Source: Gammaproteobacteria bacterium (GTDB lineage Bacteria > Pseudomonadota > Gammaproteobacteria > UBA4575). Taken from it: DNA of 8,612 bases. The stretch spans positions 1 to 8,612 of the forward strand of contig JAPUHH010000191.1 of the NCBI GenBank assembly GCA_027297825.1. Direction: 5' to 3'. The notes below the pieces were generated by a model. The model worked only from the letters and a program-made list of their open reading frames with translations. It did no database searches and was not told where the DNA came from. Each line of letters starts with the position of its first letter. Position 1 is the first letter of the stretch. Position numbers and translations under genes: made by a program. This document shows, piece by piece, positions 1 to 5,291 of the stretch.

Positions 1-795
1 GGGAATACTGAAACGCAAAAACCCATAGCCACCTACTTTTAACATGATCGCAGCCAACACTACCGACCCCCCTGTAGGTGCTTCGACATGAGCATCCGGC
101 AACCAAGTATGTATCGGCCACATGGGAACCTTAACTGCAAAGGCAATAAGAAAAGCTAAAAACAAAAAAAGCTGCTCATACTCATCTAATTGGAATTGCT
201 GCAACTGTGCAATTTCAAAGGTGCCCGCATTCAAATAAAGATAAATTAGCGCAATAAGTAAAAATACTGAACCAAAAAAAGTATACAAAAAGAATTTTAT
301 CGTCGCATAGACTCTGCGAGGCCCGCCCCAGATCCCAATAATCAAAAACATTGGAATTAGCGTAGCTTCAAAGAAGATGTAAAACAGGATGGCATCCAGT
401 GCGCAAAACACACCTATCATTAAACCTTCTAAGATTAAGAATGCCGCAAAATATTCTGCAATACTTTCTGAAGAAAGCCCCCAGCCCGAAATAATTACTA
501 ACACAGTAATAATTGTTGTCAATACAATTAGCGGTACAGAAATTCCATCTACACCTAAGGAATAAAAAACATTAAAGGCTTGCACCCAAGAATGATGCTC
601 GTAGAACTGCATTTGAAAAGTGCTATTGTCAAAAGCCTTGACTAGCAAGATGCTCACTACAAAAGTGCTGACCACCAGCAATAATGACAGCCATTTTGCT
701 GCATCGACAGAAACCCTCTTAGTAGCAATCACCAGCAAGCCGCCCAACACAGGCAGCCAAATTAGAACACTAAGAATGGGTAGCGAAAAAAACAT
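1..795 (-). CDS. nuoM: NADH-quinone oxidoreductase subunit M (NuoM), N-terminal 265 residues, C-terminus cut by window edge
   Basis: This is an antiporter-like, proton-pumping membrane subunit of complex I. The gene starts at the ATG at 795-793 (MFFSLPILSV) and runs open off the left edge, so 265 codons are visible; the family is usually about 500 residues. The visible part is strongly hydrophobic with several membrane segments. Residues that the family uses for proton transfer are present: Glu143 in 'FFEATLIPM' (TM5), Lys222 in 'FAVKVPM' (TM7) and Lys253 in 'IMLKVGGYG' (TM8). The hallmark 'IHTWLPDAHVEAPTGGSV' follows Lys222. 'PDAHVEAPTGGS' separates NuoM from NuoL, which has 'PDSMEGPTPIS' here. 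It starts 9 bases after the nuoL stop and in the same frame as nuoL. No Shine-Dalgarno motif is visible before the ATG, so translation may be coupled to nuoL. Identity is near certain; only the C-terminal half is unseen. Confidence 0.97.
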   Translation of the reverse strand, partial: MFFSLPILSVLIWLPVLGGLLVIATKRVSVDAAKWLSLLLVVSTFVVSILLVKAFDNSTFQMQFYEHHSWVQAFNVFYSLGVDGISVPLIVLTTIITVLVIISGWGLSSESIAEYFAAFLILEGLMIGVFCALDAILFYIFFEATLIPMFLIIGIWGGPRRVYATIKFFLYTFFGSVFLLIALIYLYLNAGTFEIAQLQQFQLDEYEQLFLFLAFLIAFAVKVPMWPIHTWLPDAHVEAPTGGSVVLAAIMLKVGGYGFLRFSIP

Positions 796-804
796 AAGGT
801 GCTT

Positions 805-2751
805 TTACAAAAAAATCTTGGTTAAAAAAAACAGCAAGCCAATAATCATTGCGAATGCGTAGTGATATAAATATCCCGTTTGAATCTTTCTCACCCGCGC
901 AGAAATCCAATTCACAAGATTTGCAGAACCGTTCACTACCAAGCCATCAATTAATAGACGATCGCCAAATGAATCACAAAATACACCGATCTTACGACTA
1001 CCACTTACGAACAGTATTTGGTAAAGCTTATCAAAGCCATATTTATGCATTAAGATTTTATGCGGTATAGATAGTTTATTTTTTAACGTTTCTGCAAGCT
1101 GCGGTTGTTGCAAATACAACCACCAAGCACAAACAATGCCGGCAAACGCAAGCCAAACCGCTTTGCCTTGCAAAGCATGTAATACAAAAGACCATATTCC
1201 GTGGAAGTGGGATCGCATTTCCGCAACCGCAAGATGATGCTCTGACACAAAAATACTATTGGCAAAATAATCGCCAAATACAAACTGACCGATGAACAAT
1301 CCTGCGACTACGGAAGGAATGGCTAATAAGATTAGCGGCCACGTAATGACATGCGACGATTCTTTAACATGTTTTTCGGTATACGCATCCATTCTAGATT
1401 CGCCGTGGAATACCATAAATAACAATCGGAACGAATAAAACGCAGTAACAAATACACCGGCAAGTACTAACACATACGCAAACTGTGCACCGGGTAAGTT
1501 AGAATGGTGCACTGCTTCAATAATGGCATCTTTGGAAAAGAAGCCAGAAAAACCCGGAAAGCCGATGAGAGCCAGCGTGCCGACAAGTGAAGTCCAATAG
1601 GTAATCGGCATGTATTTTTTTAGTCCGCCCATTTTGCGTATATCTTGCTCATGATGCAGTGCCACAATAACCGAGCCTGCTGCTAGAAATAATAATGCTT
1701 TGAAAAAGGCATGCGTAAATAGATGAAAAATTGCAATAGAATAAGCAGAGGCACCTAACGCCACGGTCATGTAGCCTAATTGCGATAAGGTTGAATAGGC
1801 CACGACTCGTTTAATGTCATTTTGCACGATACCCACCAAGCCCATAAAAAATGCCGTCAAAGCACCAATCACCAGCACCACAGACAGTGCAGTATCACTT
1901 AGCTCAAATAATGGCGACATACGTGCCACCATAAAAATACCCGCTGTAACCATCGTCGCAGCATGAATGAGTGCAGATATCGGTGTAGGACCTTCCATGG
2001 AATCCGGTAGCCAAACGTGCAAAGGCACCTGTGCAGATTTACCCATGGCACCAACAAACAACAGCAAGCAAATAACCGTCATTACTGGCCAATCAGTATT
2101 ATCCGTAATAGCAAATGATTGATCCGTAACGCTCGCCGCCTGAGCGAAGACGGTTTGATAGTCCAAGCTATTAAATACCGCTAAAATTGCAGCAATACCT
2201 AAAATGAACCCAAAATCTCCTACGCGATTGACTAAAAAGGCTTTTAAGTTTGCAAAGATCGCTGACTCTTTGGTGTACCAAAAGCCAATCAATAGATAGG
2301 AAACGACACCGACTGCTTCCCAACCGAAATATAACTGCAAAAAGTTATTCGACATTACCAGCATCAACATAGAGAACGTGAATAAAGAGATGTAGGAGAA
2401 AAATCTCTGATATCCAGGGTCATCACACATGTAACCAATGGTATAGATGTGCACCATTAACGATACAAAGGTCACCACCAGCATCATCGTGACCGTTAGC
2501 GGGTCAATTAAAAACCCTATCTTGAGATCAAGGCCGCCAAGACTGAACCAGGTATAAATATCAATCAATGTGCTTGGATGGTTAGCAAAGATAACCTGCT
2601 TAAACACTAACAGACTAAAAACAAAGGCAAGAAAAACCCCTATTATAGTGACCCAATGCGCGCCCCTTCGCCCAATCGCACGTCCAAACAAGCCCGCAAT
2701 CAGCGCGCCTAATAATGGAGCGAGTACAATTATCAAACAAAGCGTCTTCAT
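805..2751 (-). CDS. nuoL: NADH-quinone oxidoreductase subunit L (NuoL), complete
   Basis: This is the distal antiporter-like proton-pumping subunit of complex I, with the long lateral helix that runs along the membrane arm. It has 648 residues, slightly longer than the E. coli protein (about 613). Family residues are in place: Glu145 in 'YFGWEAVGVVSYLL' (TM5), Arg176 and Asp179 in 'NRVGDFG', Lys238 in 'GAMGKSAQVPLHVWLPD' (TM7), His263 in 'LIHAATMVTAG', Lys314 in 'DIKRVVAYSTLSQLGYM', His343, His347 and Lys351 in 'HLFTHAFFKALLFL', and Asp408 in 'GFFSKDAI'. The region after about residue 545 ('QQPQLAETLKNKL' onward) fits the amphipathic lateral helix, and residues 629-648 form the final membrane helix. 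The ATG at 2751 gives MKTLCLIIVL, a normal N-terminus that enters directly into TM1. It lies 10 bases after the nuoK stop with only a weak GAG-type ribosome site. The stop is TAA. Confidence 0.98.
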   Translation of the reverse strand: MKTLCLIIVLAPLLGALIAGLFGRAIGRRGAHWVTIIGVFLAFVFSLLVFKQVIFANHPSTLIDIYTWFSLGGLDLKIGFLIDPLTVTMMLVVTFVSLMVHIYTIGYMCDDPGYQRFFSYISLFTFSMLMLVMSNNFLQLYFGWEAVGVVSYLLIGFWYTKESAIFANLKAFLVNRVGDFGFILGIAAILAVFNSLDYQTVFAQAASVTDQSFAITDNTDWPVMTVICLLLFVGAMGKSAQVPLHVWLPDSMEGPTPISALIHAATMVTAGIFMVARMSPLFELSDTALSVVLVIGALTAFFMGLVGIVQNDIKRVVAYSTLSQLGYMTVALGASAYSIAIFHLFTHAFFKALLFLAAGSVIVALHHEQDIRKMGGLKKYMPITYWTSLVGTLALIGFPGFSGFFSKDAIIEAVHHSNLPGAQFAYVLVLAGVFVTAFYSFRLLFMVFHGESRMDAYTEKHVKESSHVITWPLILLAIPSVVAGLFIGQFVFGDYFANSIFVSEHHLAVAEMRSHFHGIWSFVLHALQGKAVWLAFAGIVCAWWLYLQQPQLAETLKNKLSIPHKILMHKYGFDKLYQILFVSGSRKIGVFCDSFGDRLLIDGLVVNGSANLVNWISARVRKIQTGYLYHYAFAMIIGLLFFLTKIFL

Positions 2752-2761
2752 TACAGCTCTA

Positions 2762-3067
2762 TTAGCCCTTTAAGCTCCCAAGATCTTGCACATTTATTGT
2801 TGCGTGTTTGCGGTACAGGACGACTAATATTGCCAACCCAATGGCCGCTTCTGCAGCCGCCACCGTTAGAATAAAAAATACAAAAACTTGCCCTGATAAA
2901 TCATCTAAATAATGCGAAAAGGCAACGAAATTCATATTTACCGCTAGCAACATTAATTCAATCGCCATTAATAGTAGAATTACATTTTTTCGATTAAGAA
3001 AAATACCTGCGATGCTGATGGAAAAGAGAATTGCGCCGAGCACAAGAAAATGAGTCAAAGTAATCAT
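2762..3067 (-). CDS. nuoK: NADH-quinone oxidoreductase subunit K (NuoK), complete
   Basis: This is a small three-helix membrane subunit (MrpC-like, mitochondrial ND4L) in the proton path between the quinone site and the antiporter subunits. At 101 residues it matches the usual length of about 100. The two conserved buried glutamates are visible: Glu37 in 'LLLMAIELMLLAVN' (TM2) and Glu73 in 'TVAAAEAAIGLAI' (TM3). Membrane segments fall at about residues 2-23, 29-50 and 60-85, with the short basic tail 'YRKHATINVQDLGSLKG'. The ATG start is followed by ITLTHFLVL, a typical NuoK N-terminus. It lies 32 bases after nuoJ in an AT-rich gap without a visible Shine-Dalgarno site, and 10 bases before nuoL. 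Nothing is missing or unusual in the protein. Confidence 0.97.
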   Translation of the reverse strand: MITLTHFLVLGAILFSISIAGIFLNRKNVILLLMAIELMLLAVNMNFVAFSHYLDDLSGQVFVFFILTVAAAEAAIGLAILVVLYRKHATINVQDLGSLKG

Positions 3068-3099
3068 TATTATTTTTTTAATTAATTGATATTAAATGG

Positions 3100-3687
3100 T
3101 CAATCTTTGTCAAGAGAGACTAAACGCACGCGATCCCTCTTGTTGACGTTAATTTGTTTCGAGGGATTCTGGCGCTTCCCATCCGTGCGCTTGCGCATGG
3201 TGAGTATTATCGCAGCGATGATTGCTACTAATAAAATCACGCCGGCAATTTCAAACGGGTACACATATTCAGTAAACAGTAACTCGCCTAACTCTTGCGT
3301 GTTGCTGTAATCATTCGGTTTTGGCTGAGGCTTTTGCAAATTAAATGCAGGCCCATTTAATACCACAATCATTTCCACGACCATCATCACACTAACCAAA
3401 ACACCTATTGGCAAATACTTTGCATAACCAGCACGTATTTTCGCAATATTGATGTCGAGCATCATCACCACAAATAAGAACAACACCATTACCGCGCCAA
3501 CATAAACCAGTACTAAGACGATGGCTAAAAACTCCGCTTCAAGTAACAACCAAATCGCCGCGCTGGTGAAAAAGACCAACACTAAAAATAAAGCCGCATG
3601 CACTGGATTTCGCACAGTGATCATCGCTAATGCAGCGATCACTAATGTTGTTGCGAAGAAATAAAAAACAGCGCTTTGCACCAACAT
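3100..3687 (-). CDS. nuoJ: NADH-quinone oxidoreductase subunit J (NuoJ), complete
   Basis: This is a membrane subunit of complex I (mitochondrial ND6). Its third helix changes conformation during turnover and links the quinone cavity to the proton channels. It has 195 residues; E. coli NuoJ has about 184. The diagnostic TM3 motif is 'VYVGAVMVLFLFVVMMLDI' at residues 61-79, preceded by 'EAEFLAIVLVL' with acidic residues Glu50 and Glu52. Membrane segments are visible at about 6-24, 28-48, 52-77, 91-110 and 146-164. The last 31 residues are hydrophilic and basic (11 Lys/Arg) and contain 'QNPSKQ', which I associate with gammaproteobacterial NuoJ. The start is the ATG at 3687 (MLVQSAVFYF). The 32-base gap before it is AT-rich with no clear ribosome site. 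The stop is TGA. Confidence 0.97.
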   Translation of the reverse strand: MLVQSAVFYFFATTLVIAALAMITVRNPVHAALFLVLVFFTSAAIWLLLEAEFLAIVLVLVYVGAVMVLFLFVVMMLDINIAKIRAGYAKYLPIGVLVSVMMVVEMIVVLNGPAFNLQKPQPKPNDYSNTQELGELLFTEYVYPFEIAGVILLVAIIAAIILTMRKRTDGKRQNPSKQINVNKRDRVRLVSLDKD

Positions 3688-3719
3688 TCTTATTATTCTA
3701 TTTTAATATGTAAATTCAG

Positions 3720-4208
3720 TTAACGATATGCCACATCGGCTTGTCGATCTGCTGCAATTTGATCTTCATTTTTCCTGCCCACTTCAAGCAACATGTCTTT
3801 TGTCATAATATGCGTGCCGCGCTCAAAAAATGAATACTCAAATATACGAGTTTCAACAACTGCATCTACTGGGCATGCTTCTTCACAAAATCCGCAGAAA
3901 ACACATTTAAATAAATCAATGTCGAAACGTGTGGTACGTCGACTTCCGTCTTCACGTTCCTCGGAATCAATGGTGATCGCTAATGCGGGACATACCGCTT
4001 CACATAGCTTGCAACCAATGCAACGCTCCTCACCGTTTGGATAGCGACGCAACGCATGCAAGCCTCTAAATCTGGGTGATTGCGGTGTTTTTTCTTCGGG
4101 GTATCGAATGGTGGTTTTTTTAGATACCAATCGACGCCCGGTTAAACGCATGCCTTTCAACAACTCAGATAAAGTAAAACTTCGAATTATGTTTTTTAGC
4201 ATGCTCAT
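3720..4208 (-). CDS. nuoI: NADH-quinone oxidoreductase subunit I (NuoI), 2x[4Fe-4S] ferredoxin, complete
   Basis: This is the peripheral-arm ferredoxin subunit (TYKY/NDUFS8 family). It holds clusters N6a and N6b and passes electrons to N2 in NuoB. From the ATG at 4208 it has 162 residues. An amphipathic N-terminal helix ('LKNIIRSFTLSELLKGMRLT') rests on the membrane. 'KTPQSPRFRG' and 'LRRYPNGEERCIGCKLC' follow. Eight cysteine ligands form two CxxCxxCxxxCP sets: Cys63, 66, 69, 73 and Cys102, 105, 108, 112. The C-terminus ends 'DRQADVAYR', as in close relatives. The frame also opens at a GTG (4217) abutting the nuoH stop, which would add three residues. I prefer the ATG at 4208 because an AGGTG sits 6 bases upstream and the length and N-terminus fit the family better. 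A further ATG lies at 4202. Confidence 0.97.
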   Translation of the reverse strand: MSMLKNIIRSFTLSELLKGMRLTGRRLVSKKTTIRYPEEKTPQSPRFRGLHALRRYPNGEERCIGCKLCEAVCPALAITIDSEEREDGSRRTTRFDIDLFKCVFCGFCEEACPVDAVVETRIFEYSFFERGTHIMTKDMLLEVGRKNEDQIAADRQADVAYR

Positions 4209-4214
4209 CAGATG

Positions 4215-4219
4215 CACCT
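4215..4219 (-). promoter_or_regulatory. Ribosome binding site that decides the nuoI start
   Basis: On the coding strand AGGTG lies across the nuoH TAG stop, followed by a 6-base spacer and then ATG at 4208. It matches part of the anti-Shine-Dalgarno complement (AGGAGGTG). The alternative GTG start at 4217 is itself inside this motif and would have no ribosome site at suitable spacing. This supports the ATG start; the motif is short, so confidence is moderate. Confidence 0.6.
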
Positions 4220-5291
4220 AATCAAACCAAGGTGGAAAATGTATATAAAGCAATATTCCTTCCACAAATATCCAAATTAAAGTCACTGGTAATAATGCCT
4301 TCCATCCAAGTCGCATGATTTGGTCATAGCGAAAGCGAGGGAAAGTTGCACGAAACCATAAGAAACAAAATATAAAGAAACAGGTTTTAGCAATAAACCA
4401 ATGTGGGCCAGATGAAAGTGCTGCGCCTATATAAGGCAAATGTAGCAAATATGCAGGAAATAATGGCAGCCCTTCAAATGGACTTAGCCAACCACCTAAA
4501 AATAACAATACGGTTAGTGCGGATATTAAAATGATATTGGCATATTCAGCTAAGAAGAATAAGGCGAAACCCATACCCGAGTATTCAACATGAAAGCCTG
4601 CAACAATTTCTGATTCGCCTTCAACCACATCAAAGGGTGCTCGATTAGTTTCAGCAACACCGGCAATAAAAAACGTTAAGAATAAAGGTAATAAAGGCAC
4701 CCAATACCAATTCCAAAAAAACTTACCTTGCTGCGCCATGACAATGTCGCTAAGATTTAAACTGCCGCTCGCCATTAGCACGCCTACCAAAGCAAACCCC
4801 ATGGCAATCTCATATGCAACGATTTGAGCAGCCGCACGCAAAGCGCCCAGCAATGCATATTTTGAATTGGATGCCCAACCTGCAACGATCACTCCATACA
4901 CACCTAGTGAAGTCATTGCTAATATATATAAGAGTCCTGCATTAATGTCCGCAAAATTCCAACCTTCTGCAAAAGGAATTACCGCCCAGGCGGCTAATGC
5001 TGGAATCATGGTTAACAATGGCGCCAATCTAAATAAAAATCGATCTGCATCGGTTGGCAAAATCATTTCTTTAAACATTAGCTTTAACGCATCAGCGATA
5101 GGTTGCCCAAAACCCCAGGGGCCTACACGGTTTGGCCCCATGCGTACTTGCATGAAGCCGATAACTTTTCGTTCCGCCAACGTTACATATGCCACACACA
5201 CAAACAATACTAATATAAATGCGAACATATAAGCTGTCATTAATACCACAGGAGGTATTGAGGTATAAAAATTAGTCAGCCAATCAAACAT
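4218..5291 (-). CDS. nuoH: NADH-quinone oxidoreductase subunit H (NuoH), complete
   Basis: This is the ND1-family membrane subunit that forms much of the quinone chamber and ties the peripheral arm to the membrane arm. From the ATG at 5291 it has 357 residues, within the family range (E. coli about 325). Conserved loops are 'AERKVIGFMQVRMGPNRVG' (39-57), 'GQPIADALKLMFKE' (62-75), 'ASNSKYALLGALRAAAQ' (140-156) with Glu161 in 'VAYEIAMGF', and the acidic quinone-site loop 'AETNRAPFDVVEGESEIVAG' (213-232). 'FRATFPRFRYDQIMRLGWK' (313-331) marks the C-terminal part. About eight membrane helices are apparent. The frame extends seven codons upstream to a TTG (5312), but the ATG at 5291 has an AAAGG seven bases upstream and starts MFDWLTNF, so I chose it. 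The start overlaps the nuoG stop by 8 bases, suggesting translational coupling. Confidence 0.97.
   Translation of the reverse strand: MFDWLTNFYTSIPPVVLMTAYMFAFILVLFVCVAYVTLAERKVIGFMQVRMGPNRVGPWGFGQPIADALKLMFKEMILPTDADRFLFRLAPLLTMIPALAAWAVIPFAEGWNFADINAGLLYILAMTSLGVYGVIVAGWASNSKYALLGALRAAAQIVAYEIAMGFALVGVLMASGSLNLSDIVMAQQGKFFWNWYWVPLLPLFLTFFIAGVAETNRAPFDVVEGESEIVAGFHVEYSGMGFALFFLAEYANIILISALTVLLFLGGWLSPFEGLPLFPAYLLHLPYIGAALSSGPHWFIAKTCFFIFCFLWFRATFPRFRYDQIMRLGWKALLPVTLIWIFVEGILLYIHFPPWFD

Noticed and set aside
620..1070. Two plus-strand open frames across the nuoL/nuoM junction
   Set aside because: Both are antisense to conserved nuo coding sequence and show no domain or start signal.
1083..1283. 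A 66-codon minus-strand frame inside nuoL
   Set aside because: It overlaps nuoL in another frame; the nuoL frame is continuous and conserved through this stretch, so it is not a frameshifted fragment.
1..2751. nuoL and nuoM as Mrp-type antiporter or hydrogenase membrane subunits
   Set aside because: They are homologous families, but the flanking nuoF-K genes in canonical order and NuoL/NuoM-specific motifs place them in complex I.
3068..3099. AT palindrome (TTAATTAA) in the nuoJ-nuoK gap as an operator or terminator
   Set aside because: It is short, has no GC stem and sits between genes that must be co-expressed; low-complexity AT sequence explains it.
3688..3719. A promoter-like TTTACA and TA-rich hexamers in the nuoI-nuoJ gap
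   Set aside because: The gap is only 32 bases and AT-rich, so such matches are expected by chance. A -10 at proper spacing from TTTACA would fall at or inside the nuoJ start, and an intact operon needs no promoter here.
4867..5232. A 121-codon open frame on the plus strand
   Set aside because: It is antisense to the most conserved part of nuoH, has no recognisable domain, and is best explained as a shadow of that gene's codon use.
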